DNA of 64,000 nt from Burkholderiaceae bacterium (GTDB lineage Bacteria; Pseudomonadota; Gammaproteobacteria; Burkholderiales; Burkholderiaceae_D), in contig JARLJG010000070.1 in the NCBI GenBank assembly GCA_031291325.1, positions 1 through 64,000 on the forward strand, given 5' to 3'. The number at the start of each line of letters is the position of its first letter. The first letter of the stretch is position 1. A program made the position numbers and the translations under genes. The notes below the pieces were generated by a model. It saw only the letters and a program-made list of their open reading frames with translations. It made no database searches and was not told the origin of the DNA. Shown here in pieces: positions 28,680 to 36,836 of the stretch.

Positions 28680-28726
28680 TATAATTGTATTACAATCGAA
28701 ACAGCATGCAACATATTCTTGCATGC
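28680..28726. promoter_or_regulatory. Candidate operator/promoter upstream of the Hyf-like operon
   Basis: In the gap 28533-28849 an AT-rich patch holds TATAAT (28680-28685), a perfect palindrome ATTGTA-t-TACAAT (28684-28696) and a perfect inverted repeat GCATGCAA-N7-TTGCATGC (28704-28726). The palindromes overlap and follow the -10-like hexamer, where a repressor would block transcription. I see no FNR box or sigma-54 promoter. The rest of the gap holds no gene I can support. Confidence 0.5.
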
Positions 28727-28849
28727 CGTCCTGCCAAGGGCGCCTGAAGCCTGCACATTAGCGAATCGGAGGATATCCTTGCTTTTCTATGTGTCATTCC
28801 ATTGTCGATGCCTGGACAAGCATGAGGCGCAGTGTGAGGCGGCTTGCGC

Positions 28850-30871
28850 ATGATTGATTGGGTGCAACATCTCTTGTCGCTGGATGTGGTGTTGCTGGCG
28901 ATAGGAGCGTGGTTGTCGATCGGTATGGTCGGACTTTTGGCCTTGCATCGTTTTGCCTTGATTTCCAAATTGCTGTTTCCGCTGGGCGCGGCGGTTTCGC
29001 TGGTGCTATGCGTGGCGTCGGCGCTTGCGCTTGGTCAGGCGGCGCAAGTGGCGGTTTTGCCGCTGGGCTTGCCCGATTTGCCCTTTCATTTGCGGCTCGA
29101 CAGCTTGTCGGCATTGTTCCTGATGGTGCTGGGTGGCGTCGGGGTCGGCGTGTCGCTGTTTGCGGCGGGCTATTTTCGCAAAGGGGAGGGCACGCCGCCC
29201 GGCCTGCTCTGTTTCCAATATCATCTGTTCCTGGCCAGCATGGGGCTGGTGCTGGTGGCCGACGACGCCTACGCCTTCATGGTCATGTGGGAAACGATGG
29301 CGCTGTCGTCGTTCTTCCTGGTCACCTCGAACCACCAGATCCCGGAAATCCGGCGTGCCGGCTACCTGTACCTGTTAGTGGCGCACATCGGCGCGCTTGC
29401 GATATTGTTGTGCTTCGGCGTGCTGCAAGCCAAGAGCGGCGACTATACCTTCGCCAATATGCGCGCCCAGCATCCATCGACGTTTTGGGCTTCGGTCGCC
29501 TTTCTGCTGGCTGTATTCGGCTTCGGCGCCAAGGCTGGCATCGTCCCTTTGCACATCTGGTTGCCGGAAGCGCATCCGGCAGCGCCGTCGCCGGTATCGG
29601 CAATGATGAGCGGCGTGATGTTGAAGACTGCGATCTATGGTGTGCTGCGCGTCACCTTCGACTTGTTGTCGCTGCAATTATGGTGGTGGGGCGCGCTGTT
29701 GCTGGCGATTGGTTTGTCGACCGCCTTGTTCGGCGTCGTCTTCAGCGCGGTGCAGACCGATATGAAGCGCCTGCTCGCTTATTCGTCGATCGAAAATATC
29801 GGGCTGATCTTTGCTGCCATGGGACTGGGCTTGCTGTTCCATAGCTATCACATGCCGGCGTTGGCCGCGCTGGCGCTGATAGCCGGCTTGTACCACGTAG
29901 TCGCCCACGCTGCGTTCAAGAGCCTGTTGTTCGTCTGCACCGGCTCGGTGCTGCATGCGACTGCCGAACGCAATCTCGGCCATCTGGGCGGCTTGATCCG
30001 CTACATGCCGTGGGTCGCCTGGCTGTCGCTGATCGGAGCCTTGACCAGCGCCGGTTTGCCGCCGTTTGGCGGTTTCGTCTCGGAATGGCTGCTGTTGCAA
30101 AGCTTCCTGTTTACGCCGGAATTGCCGAACGGTTTCCTGAATATGCTGGTGCCGGTGGTCGCCGCCGTGATCGCCTTGATTGCGGCGCTGGCGGGTTACA
30201 CGATGGTCAAATTCTTCGGCGTGGTTTTCCTCGGGCAGCCGCGCGAAGGAAAATTGTCGCGCGCGCACGATGCCGGCCCGTTGAAGCGCGCCGGCATGAT
30301 CTGGCTGGCCGCGATCTGCATATTGTTGGGCCTGCTGCCCGCGCAGATTATGCGAACCATCAGCCCGGCGATCCAGTTATTGACCGGCTTCGATCTCGGT
30401 TCGGTGGTGGCTGCCAACGGCTCCTGGGTGATCGCGCCGATTTCACTGGAACGCGCCAGCTACGGCCCGGTAGTATTCCTGTTAGGCGCAGCTGCCTGCT
30501 GCATGCTGGCCTTCTTGCTGGTGCGTCTGTTTTATCATGCGCGCTTGCGACGGGCGCCAGCGTGGGATTGCGGTTATCCGTGGCAGAGCGCGCGCATGCA
30601 AGACACGGCGGAGGGCCTTGGCCAGCCGATCCGGCAAATCTTCGAGACCTTCTTCCGCATGGAGCGCGAGTTGCCTTCGCCATTCGACGACGCGCCGCGC
30701 TATCGCATGATACTTGAAGATCATTTCTGGTATTGGCTGTACCTGCCGATTGCGCGCTTGGTCGAGCGCATCTCGCGGCTGGTCGGGTTACTGCAACAAG
30801 GCCGGATTTCGCTGTACCTGCTGTACAGCTTTGTCACGCTGGTGGTCTTGCTGGTGCTGGTGAAACAATGA
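28850..30871 (+). CDS. hyfB: Hyf-like antiporter subunit B (NuoL/MrpA family)
   Basis: This 673-residue polytopic protein of the complex I/Mrp antiporter family has about 15 or more membrane helices. The central proton_antipo_M domain (about 120-420) contains A-H-P-A-A-P-S-P-V-S-A-M-M-S-G and L-L-A-Y-S-S-I-E-N-I, hallmarks of HyfB/HycC. It would form a proton (or sodium) channel of a membrane-bound redox complex. The ATG at 28850 is the first in a frame also open to a TTG two codons earlier. The stop overlaps the next start by four bases (ATGA). It is the first gene of a six-gene operon lacking ferredoxin-like subunits. Confidence 0.88.
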   Translation: MIDWVQHLLSLDVVLLAIGAWLSIGMVGLLALHRFALISKLLFPLGAAVSLVLCVASALALGQAAQVAVLPLGLPDLPFHLRLDSLSALFLMVLGGVGVGVSLFAAGYFRKGEGTPPGLLCFQYHLFLASMGLVLVADDAYAFMVMWETMALSSFFLVTSNHQIPEIRRAGYLYLLVAHIGALAILLCFGVLQAKSGDYTFANMRAQHPSTFWASVAFLLAVFGFGAKAGIVPLHIWLPEAHPAAPSPVSAMMSGVMLKTAIYGVLRVTFDLLSLQLWWWGALLLAIGLSTALFGVVFSAVQTDMKRLLAYSSIENIGLIFAAMGLGLLFHSYHMPALAALALIAGLYHVVAHAAFKSLLFVCTGSVLHATAERNLGHLGGLIRYMPWVAWLSLIGALTSAGLPPFGGFVSEWLLLQSFLFTPELPNGFLNMLVPVVAAVIALIAALAGYTMVKFFGVVFLGQPREGKLSRAHDAGPLKRAGMIWLAAICILLGLLPAQIMRTISPAIQLLTGFDLGSVVAANGSWVIAPISLERASYGPVVFLLGAAACCMLAFLLVRLFYHARLRRAPAWDCGYPWQSARMQDTAEGLGQPIRQIFETFFRMERELPSPFDDAPRYRMILEDHFWYWLYLPIARLVERISRLVGLLQQGRISLYLLYSFVTLVVLLVLVKQ

Positions 30872-31815
30872 GCGCTTACGGCATCCTCTCGCAATTGCTC
30901 GACCTGGTGGCGGCGCTGTTGCTGGCGCCGCTGTTGACCGGCTGGGTCAATCAATGCCGTGCGTGGCTGCAGAACCGGAGTGCGCCGGACCTGGTGCAGC
31001 CGTACCGTGTGCTGCACAAGCTATTCCAAAAGGACTCGGTTCTGACCGAACACGCGTCGTCGCTGTTTCGCCTGACGCCATACCTGATTTTCGGCTGCAT
31101 GACGCTGGCTTGTTCGATCATTCCGATGTTATCGACCGAGCTGCCGCTGGCGCAGGCCGCCGACGCCATCGCGTTGGTCGGCTTGTTCGCCATCGCGCGC
31201 GCCTTCATCTCGCTGGCGGCGATGGATATCGGCACTGCGTTCGGCTCGCTCGGGGCGCGGCGCGAAATGTTGATCGGCTTTTTGGCGGAACCGGCCTTGT
31301 TGACCGTGTTTTTCACATCCTCGCTGATTACCCGCTCGACTTCGCTGGCCAACATGGTGGAAGACACCACGCTGCGGGCCTTCGGCATCTATCCCAGCCT
31401 GGCGTTCGCCGGGATCGCGTTTACGATGGTGGCGCTGGCCGAAAATGCACGCATCCCGGTCGACAATCCGACCACCCACCTCGAATTGACGATGGTGCAC
31501 GAGGCTTTGATCCTGGAATACTCGGGGCGCCATCTGGCGCTGGTCGAGTGGGCTGCCAGTTTGAAGCTGCTGGCCTATTCGTGCATCGGCCTGGCGATCT
31601 TTTTCCCGTGGGGGCTGGCAACTTCCGCCGTGCCGGAAGCCTTGCTGTGGGCGCTGCCGGTGCTGGTGTTCAAACTTGCCATCGGCGGCGCGCTGCTGGC
31701 GTTGATTGAAACGCTGACCGCAAAAATGCGCATCTTCCGCGTCCCGGAATTTCTGGCCACCGCCTTCATGCTGGCGGTGATGGGAATGCTGGTGCATTTC
31801 TTACTGGGAGCGTAG
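30868..31815 (+). CDS. hyfC: Hyf-like subunit C (NuoH family)
   Basis: This 315-residue membrane protein is homologous to NuoH/HycD/HyfC, the subunit joining the hydrophilic arm to the membrane arm. It has about eight helices. The conserved loop D-N-P-T-T-H-L-E-L-T-M-V-H-E-A near residue 205 and an arginine/glutamate-rich first loop match the family. In energy-converting hydrogenases and complex I this subunit helps couple redox chemistry to ion movement. It overlaps hyfB by four bases, and hyfE begins 4 nt later. Confidence 0.9.
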   Translation: MSAYGILSQLLDLVAALLLAPLLTGWVNQCRAWLQNRSAPDLVQPYRVLHKLFQKDSVLTEHASSLFRLTPYLIFGCMTLACSIIPMLSTELPLAQAADAIALVGLFAIARAFISLAAMDIGTAFGSLGARREMLIGFLAEPALLTVFFTSSLITRSTSLANMVEDTTLRAFGIYPSLAFAGIAFTMVALAENARIPVDNPTTHLELTMVHEALILEYSGRHLALVEWAASLKLLAYSCIGLAIFFPWGLATSAVPEALLWALPVLVFKLAIGGALLALIETLTAKMRIFRVPEFLATAFMLAVMGMLVHFLLGA

Positions 31816-31819
31816 CGCC

Positions 31820-32500
31820 ATGGCCAGCCATTTCTTGAATATTCCCACCCTGATCGGCCAGATCATCAACCTGCTGGCCTCGATCTTGCTGATCCTGTCG
31901 TTTGCGATGCTGTCGCAGCGGCGCATCTTGTCCTTGATCCACCTGTACATGTTCCAAGGCATGGCCCTGGTTGCGGCCACGCTGTTGATCGGTTACACCA
32001 CCGACCAGCCGCATCTGTATTACTCGGCGGCGCTGACGCTGGTGTTGAAGGTGATCCTGATTCCGATCCTGCTGCACCGCTTGATCAATCGCCTCAACGT
32101 GCGCTGGGACGTGGAGACGCTGCTCAACATTCCCACCACCATGTTGATCGGCATCGGCGTGGTGATCCTGTCGTTTTATCTCGCTTCGCCGATATCGCGC
32201 CTGTCGGCGACCATCGTCCATAGCACGCTCGGCATTGCGCTGGCCTGCGTGCTGCTGTCGTTCATGATGATGATCGCGCGCTCCAAGGCGGTGCCGCAGG
32301 TGATTGGATTCCTGTCGATGGAAAACGGCCTGTTTTTCGCCGCCACCGCAACCGTCTACGGCATGCCGATGGTGGTCGAACTGGGGATTGCGCTGGACGT
32401 GCTGGTCGGCATCTTGATCCTCGGCGTGTTCATGTTCCAGATCCGCGAGCGCTTTGACAGTCTCGACGTGCATCATCTCGAAACCTTGAAGGAGGATTGA
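31820..32500 (+). CDS. hyfE: Hyf-like subunit E (NuoK-like)
   Basis: This 226-residue membrane protein has about seven hydrophobic segments and the HyfE pattern, including L-T-L-V-L-K-V-I-L-I-P near residue 75. The region is related to NuoK/MrpC and is thought to be part of the ion path. It lies between hyfC and hyfF; spacing to hyfF is one base, with GGAGG inside its own 3' end serving the next gene. HyfE is characteristic of hydrogenase-4-type complexes rather than of hydrogenase 3. Confidence 0.88.
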   Translation: MASHFLNIPTLIGQIINLLASILLILSFAMLSQRRILSLIHLYMFQGMALVAATLLIGYTTDQPHLYYSAALTLVLKVILIPILLHRLINRLNVRWDVETLLNIPTTMLIGIGVVILSFYLASPISRLSATIVHSTLGIALACVLLSFMMMIARSKAVPQVIGFLSMENGLFFAATATVYGMPMVVELGIALDVLVGILILGVFMFQIRERFDSLDVHHLETLKED

Positions 32501-32501
32501 G

Positions 32502-33956
32502 ATGAGTGTCTTGCCGGTCATGCTGCTGATCCCGATCATCGGTGCCCTGGTGCTGGCGTTCTATGGCGGGCGCAACTGGGCGCCGCATTTGAATTCCGCA
32601 TTCTCGTTCGCCACTTTCTTGGGCGCCTGTGCGTTGACCGCGCAAATCATCGGCGGCGGACCGCGCTTCGCGTTCGGGCAGCAGTTCTTCATCGATCCGC
32701 TCAATGTCTTCCTGGTCACGCTGACCGCCTTCGTGGCCTGCACCACGGCCCTGTTTTCCGGCCCGTATATGCGGATCGAGCGCGATCGCGGCAAGATGAC
32801 GCTGCTGCGCATGCGGCTTTACCACAGCATGTACCAATTGTTCACTGCCACCATGTTGCTGGCGCTGACCACCAACAACATGGGCTTGCTGTGGGTGGCG
32901 ATGGAAGCGGCCACGCTGGCAACCGTGTTGCTGGTGAGCGTGTATCGCACCGCTGCAAGCCTGGAGGCGGCATGGAAATACTTCATCCTGTGCGGCGTCG
33001 GCATTGCGCAGGCGCTGTTCGGCACCATCCTGCTGTACCTGGCGGCAGACCGCATCCTGGGCGCGGGCGGCGGCGCGCTGTTGTGGACCAATCTCGAGCA
33101 GGTCAAAGGGCAATTGGAACCGACCATCCTGTCGCTGGCCTTCGTCTTCCTGCTGATCGGCTACGGCACCAAGGTCGGCCTGGTGCCCTTGCACAATTGG
33201 CTGCCCGACGCCCATGCCGAAGGGCCGACGCCGATTTCGGCGGTACTCTCCGGGCTGCTGCTCAACGTCGCGTTGTATGCGGTATTGCGCTGCAAGGTGC
33301 TGGCCGACGGCGCGCTGCACAGTCATCTGGCCGGCAACATGATGATCGGCTTCGGCCTGCTATCGGTGCTGGTCGCGGCTTTCTTTTTGTCGCGCCAGAA
33401 GGACATCAAGCGCATGTTCGCCTATTCGTCGATCGAGCACATGGGCTTGATGACCTTTGCCTTCGGCCTGGGCGGGCCGGTCGCCAACTTCGCCGGCCTG
33501 CTGCACATGACCGTGCATTCGTTAATCAAATCCGCGATCTTTTTTGCGGTCGGCCACGCCACGCAGAAAGCCGGCACGCAAATCATGGATCGTATACGCG
33601 GGCTGGTCACCATCAGTCCCACGGTCGGCTGGGGATTGATGTTCGGTTCGCTGGCGATTCTGGGCATGCCGCCGTTCGGCGTGTTCGCCAGCGAATTTCT
33701 GATCTTGACCACGGCCATGCGCGACCTGCCGTGGGCGACGCCCTTGCTGCTGCTCGGCTTGGCAGTTGCTTTCGCCTCGGTATTGCAGCGGGTGCAACCG
33801 ATGGTGTTCGGCGAAACCTCGGTCGCGCGGCTGCCGCATTCGCCCGCATTGATCCCGGTGTTCGTGCATCTGGGACTGGGCCTGATGCTGGGCTTGTATA
33901 TTCCGCCGTACCTGGTTGCCTGGTATCAGCAGGCGGCGCGCATGATAGGAGGGTGA
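32502..33956 (+). CDS. hyfF: Hyf-like antiporter subunit F (NuoN/MrpD family)
   Basis: This 484-residue antiporter-like membrane protein has about 14 helices. The family core shows P-L-H-N-W-L-P-D-A-H-A-E-G-P-T-P-I-S and F-A-Y-S-S-I-E-H-M-G. With HyfB it gives the complex two antiporter-type subunits, as in hydrogenase 4. HyfD, a third antiporter-like subunit in E. coli, is missing. The gene starts one base after hyfE and ends three bases before hyfG. Confidence 0.9.
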   Translation: MSVLPVMLLIPIIGALVLAFYGGRNWAPHLNSAFSFATFLGACALTAQIIGGGPRFAFGQQFFIDPLNVFLVTLTAFVACTTALFSGPYMRIERDRGKMTLLRMRLYHSMYQLFTATMLLALTTNNMGLLWVAMEAATLATVLLVSVYRTAASLEAAWKYFILCGVGIAQALFGTILLYLAADRILGAGGGALLWTNLEQVKGQLEPTILSLAFVFLLIGYGTKVGLVPLHNWLPDAHAEGPTPISAVLSGLLLNVALYAVLRCKVLADGALHSHLAGNMMIGFGLLSVLVAAFFLSRQKDIKRMFAYSSIEHMGLMTFAFGLGGPVANFAGLLHMTVHSLIKSAIFFAVGHATQKAGTQIMDRIRGLVTISPTVGWGLMFGSLAILGMPPFGVFASEFLILTTAMRDLPWATPLLLLGLAVAFASVLQRVQPMVFGETSVARLPHSPALIPVFVHLGLGLMLGLYIPPYLVAWYQQAARMIGG

Positions 33957-33959
33957 GCC

Positions 33960-35522
33960 ATGCTGTTGTGCGGAATCGATGCGGACTTCGAGCGGCTGCC
34001 CGGCCCGCTGCCGATGTGGCGCAAGGAAGTGGACGCGGCGCAATGGGCCGCTGCCGCAGTCGCCGCCAAGGTCGCCGGCGGGCGCCTCGTCTCCGTATGG
34101 GGCAGCGATGCGCGCGCGCGCAGCGGCGGGCTCGCCGTGTCCGCCGCCTACGCAATCCGGGAGGGCCTGGTCTTGCTGGTGCTGCCTCTGGGCGCGGCGG
34201 GCGCGCCGTTTCCCGATATTTCCGACACCTATCCGGGCGCGGCGCGCATGCAGCGCGGCATCGCCGATTTGCTCGGACTGCAGGTCGCCGGCGCGGGTCA
34301 CTCACACGACGCACACGACGCCCGCCCGTGGCTGCGCCATCTGGCCTGGCCCGCCGACTATTTCCCCTTGCGCAAAGAGGCGAGCGGGCTTGAGCGTTTC
34401 GCCGATTCGGCGGAAGCGGAATATGCGTTTGTCCGGGTCGAGGGGGAGGGCGTGCATGAAATAGCGGTCGGCCCGGTGCATGCCGGCATCATCGAACCGG
34501 GGCATTTCCGCTTTTCCGTGGTCGGAGAAAAAGTGCTGCGGCTGGAGGAGCGGCTGGGCTACACCCACAAAGGCACCGAAAAATTGTTCGAGCGCACAGC
34601 GCCGCTGGAAGCGCACCGCGTCGCCGGCCGCATCTCCGGCGACTCCACCGTGGCCTACGCCTGGGCCTATTGCATGGCGCTGGAATCGATAGCCGGATAC
34701 CAGACCGCCGAATACGCCGATTTGATGCGCGCCTTGCTGCTCGAGCGTGAGCGCGTCGCCAACCACCTGGGCGACCTGGGCGCGCTCGGCAACGACGCCG
34801 GGCTGGCCTTCGGGCTGGCGCAATTCTCCTTGCTGCGGGAGGCGTGGCTGCGCCTGTCCAAGGAATTGTTCAGGCATCGCCTCATGATGGATTGCATCGT
34901 GCCGGGCGGCGTCGGCGTCGATCAAGCCGCCAGCGCCAAATTGATCCAGCAATGCAAGGATATCGAAAACGAAGTCAGCCGCCTGCACGCGATCTACGAC
35001 GAGCACGCCGGCCTGCAAGACCGCTTCATCGGCACCGGGCGCGTGCTGCCGCACCTGGCGGCCAAGCTGGGCCTGTGCGGCATGGCCGGAAGAGCCAGCG
35101 GGCAGGCCTACGACCTGCGTTCCGATCAATTGTGGTTTCCGTACGATCAGCTCGACGTGCGCATGGCGACTCATCGGAATGGCGACGTGGCGGCGCGCGT
35201 GATCCTTCGTTTCGAGGAAATCTACGAATCGCTGCGCTTGATCCGCGCGCTCTGCCCGCGCCTGCTGGCATCGACGCCGGCTGCGCCCGGCGCGCATCTG
35301 ACCGTGGCCGACGGCGTAGGCATGGGCTGGGTCGAAGGCTGGCGCGGCGATGTGTTGATAGCGCTTGAACTGGCGGACGGCAAGATCGAACGCTGCCACT
35401 GCCGCGACCCTTCGTGGCACAACTGGCCGATTTTAGAGCATGCGATAGTCGGCAACATCGTGCCGGATTTCCCGCTCATCAACAAATCGTTCAACCTCAA
35501 TTATTCGGGACATGACGCCTGA
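33960..35522 (+). CDS. hyfG: Hyf/NuoCD-like large subunit lacking NiFe cysteines
   Basis: This 520-residue soluble subunit combines an N-terminal NuoC-like part (about 1-170) with a NuoD/hydrogenase-large-subunit part. In NiFe hydrogenases the metal is held by R-x-C-G-x-C near the start of this domain and D-P-C-x-x-C at the end. Here the first site reads G-R-I-S-G-D-S (about 223-229) and the second D-P-S-W-H-N-W-P (about 481-488): all four cysteines are absent, and no C-terminal processing extension is seen. The protein should therefore not form a NiFe centre. It resembles energy-converting-hydrogenase-related (Ehr) complexes. The stop overlaps the start of hyfI (TGATG). Confidence 0.88.
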   Translation: MLLCGIDADFERLPGPLPMWRKEVDAAQWAAAAVAAKVAGGRLVSVWGSDARARSGGLAVSAAYAIREGLVLLVLPLGAAGAPFPDISDTYPGAARMQRGIADLLGLQVAGAGHSHDAHDARPWLRHLAWPADYFPLRKEASGLERFADSAEAEYAFVRVEGEGVHEIAVGPVHAGIIEPGHFRFSVVGEKVLRLEERLGYTHKGTEKLFERTAPLEAHRVAGRISGDSTVAYAWAYCMALESIAGYQTAEYADLMRALLLERERVANHLGDLGALGNDAGLAFGLAQFSLLREAWLRLSKELFRHRLMMDCIVPGGVGVDQAASAKLIQQCKDIENEVSRLHAIYDEHAGLQDRFIGTGRVLPHLAAKLGLCGMAGRASGQAYDLRSDQLWFPYDQLDVRMATHRNGDVAARVILRFEEIYESLRLIRALCPRLLASTPAAPGAHLTVADGVGMGWVEGWRGDVLIALELADGKIERCHCRDPSWHNWPILEHAIVGNIVPDFPLINKSFNLNYSGHDA

Positions 35523-36070
35523 TGTTGCACATCCTTACACAGATAGCCCGCACCGGCAATCGCAGCGAGGCTCCGCCAACGGACGAAGGCGCGCTGCGCG
35601 TCGAGCGTGAGCACATCCAGGCCGAGATTTTGCAGATACTCGGGAAGGCATTGATGATCCGCCAGGTCGATGCCGGCTCCTGCAACGGCTGCGAGTTGGA
35701 AATCCACGCGCTCAACAATCCCTGCTACAACATCGAGGGCCTGGGAATCAAGTTCGTCGCCAGCCCGCGCCATGCCGACATGCTGCTGGTCACCGGGCCG
35801 GTGACGCGCAACATGGAAGTGGCGTTGCGCCGCACCTACGATGCCGTGCCGGGACCGAAACTGGTGGTCGCAGTAGGCGACTGCGGATGCAACGGCGGCA
35901 TCTTCGGCGAAAGCTACGCATCCTGCGGCGGCGTCGGCAAGGTGCTGCCGGTCGATGTCGTCATCCCCGGCTGCCCGCCGGAACCGATTGAGATATTAAG
36001 GGGGATATTGGTTGCGGTTGGGCGGATAGCATCGAAGCACGCGCAAGCGTCGGCACGCGACAACGCATGA
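35522..36070 (+). CDS. hyfI: Hyf-like small subunit (NuoB family)
   Basis: This 182-residue soluble protein is homologous to NuoB/HycG/HyfI. The 4Fe-4S ligands are retained: C54 and C57 in G-S-C-N-G-C-E, a cysteine in G-D-C-G-C-N-G-G and one in P-G-C-P-P-E-P. The proximal cluster is therefore probably present, although the neighbouring large subunit lacks a NiFe site. The last 20 or so residues (after G-C-P-P-E-P-I-E-I-L) are echoed in a second short copy about 670 bp downstream. No HyfA- or HyfH-like 8Fe ferredoxin follows, so the electron donor is unknown. Confidence 0.9.
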   Translation: MLHILTQIARTGNRSEAPPTDEGALRVEREHIQAEILQILGKALMIRQVDAGSCNGCELEIHALNNPCYNIEGLGIKFVASPRHADMLLVTGPVTRNMEVALRRTYDAVPGPKLVVAVGDCGCNGGIFGESYASCGGVGKVLPVDVVIPGCPPEPIEILRGILVAVGRIASKHAQASARDNA

Positions 36071-36307
36071 GTTCAGGGCCGCTATTTGTTCGACAACGCC
36101 TGCTCGCAGTCCAGGATCGCGTCATTGTTGACGCAATCGGTAGAATTCAAATATCCGGGTGCAATGGGATTTGCAGTCGAAAATATCGATCCCTGAGGGC
36201 GACAAGCCAAAGGGCAGGCGCTGGAAAAATGTATTGGCGGTGGGTAGAGCAACAAGAATTCTGTTAAGTTAGCGCCACGCGCCCGAAGGGGCGAGTTACC
36301 GGCGAAA

Positions 36308-36640
36308 ATGATGGAATTGATAAAAGTGGCAGCACTCTTCTTCGTGACCGCAGTGGCCGAGATTCTGGGTTGTTATTTGCCTTGGCTCGCCATAAGAGAA
36401 GGAAAATCGTCATGGCTTTTTCTGGCGGGAGCAATATCGCTGGCGGCGTTTTCCTGGATGCTGACACTGCACCCGACTGCGGCAGGCCGCACCTACGCCG
36501 CCTATGGTGGCGTCTACATTGCAGTTGCCTTGCTTTGGCTACGCGTGGTTGAAGGCATTGCCTTGACGCGATGGGATTTGGCCGGTGCTGCGTTGGCTCT
36601 TGCCGGCATGGCCGTGATAGCGATGCAGCCCAGCGCATGA
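36308..36640 (+). CDS. YnfA family small membrane protein
   Basis: This 110-residue protein has four membrane helices with the YnfA/UPF0060 pattern: an early A-E-I-L-G-C-Y-L-P and the central [11 protein letters not shown]. The family resembles small multidrug resistance proteins and has been linked to export of cationic compounds in enterobacteria. Two adjacent ATGs (36308, 36311) can start it. The gene stands alone and lies between the true hyfI 3' end and a partial copy of it, as if inserted together with a duplicated segment. The 237 nt before it show no gene. Confidence 0.85.
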   Translation: MMELIKVAALFFVTAVAEILGCYLPWLAIREGKSSWLFLAGAISLAAFSWMLTLHPTAAGRTYAAYGGVYIAVALLWLRVVEGIALTRWDLAGAALALAGMAVIAMQPSA

Positions 36641-36667
36641 TCTTTGTCCTTTGAAAGAGGATAATTG

Positions 36668-36716
36668 CGCGGAATATTGGTCGCGGTTGGGAGGATTGTG
36701 TCGAAGCACGCGCAAG
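36668..36716 (+). repeat. Partial duplicate of the hyfI 3' end
   Basis: Reading from 36668 gives R-G-I-L-V-A-V-G-R-I-V-S-K-H-A-Q, matching the HyfI C-terminus (R-G-I-L-V-A-V-G-R-I-A-S-K-H-A-Q, 35999-36046) with one change, and the DNA differs at only a few positions. The copy has no start codon and is not part of a gene. The two copies form an imperfect direct repeat of about 50 bp flanking ynfA. Confidence 0.8.
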
Positions 36717-36836
36717 ATGATAATATCCGACTAACAATTTTTGTTGATCTGGATTGAATTGAGCCGAGTGCGGTTGCCACGTCGAGTAGCGGGTATCGCA
36801 TTGCGGCAATTCCTATTTCTATAAAAAGAGTCGCGC

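Noticed and set aside
28850..36070. Calling the operon a hydrogenase-4/formate hydrogenlyase
   Set aside because: The large subunit lacks every NiFe cysteine, and no formate dehydrogenase, ferredoxin subunit or maturation gene is present.
36067..36267. 66-codon frame after hyfI
   Set aside because: No conserved features, and it lies in the rearranged stretch before ynfA.
36744..36757. FNR-like TTGAT-CTGG-ATTGA before the orphan gene
   Set aside because: The second half-site is broken and no -10 lies at the right distance; a chance half-site is more likely.
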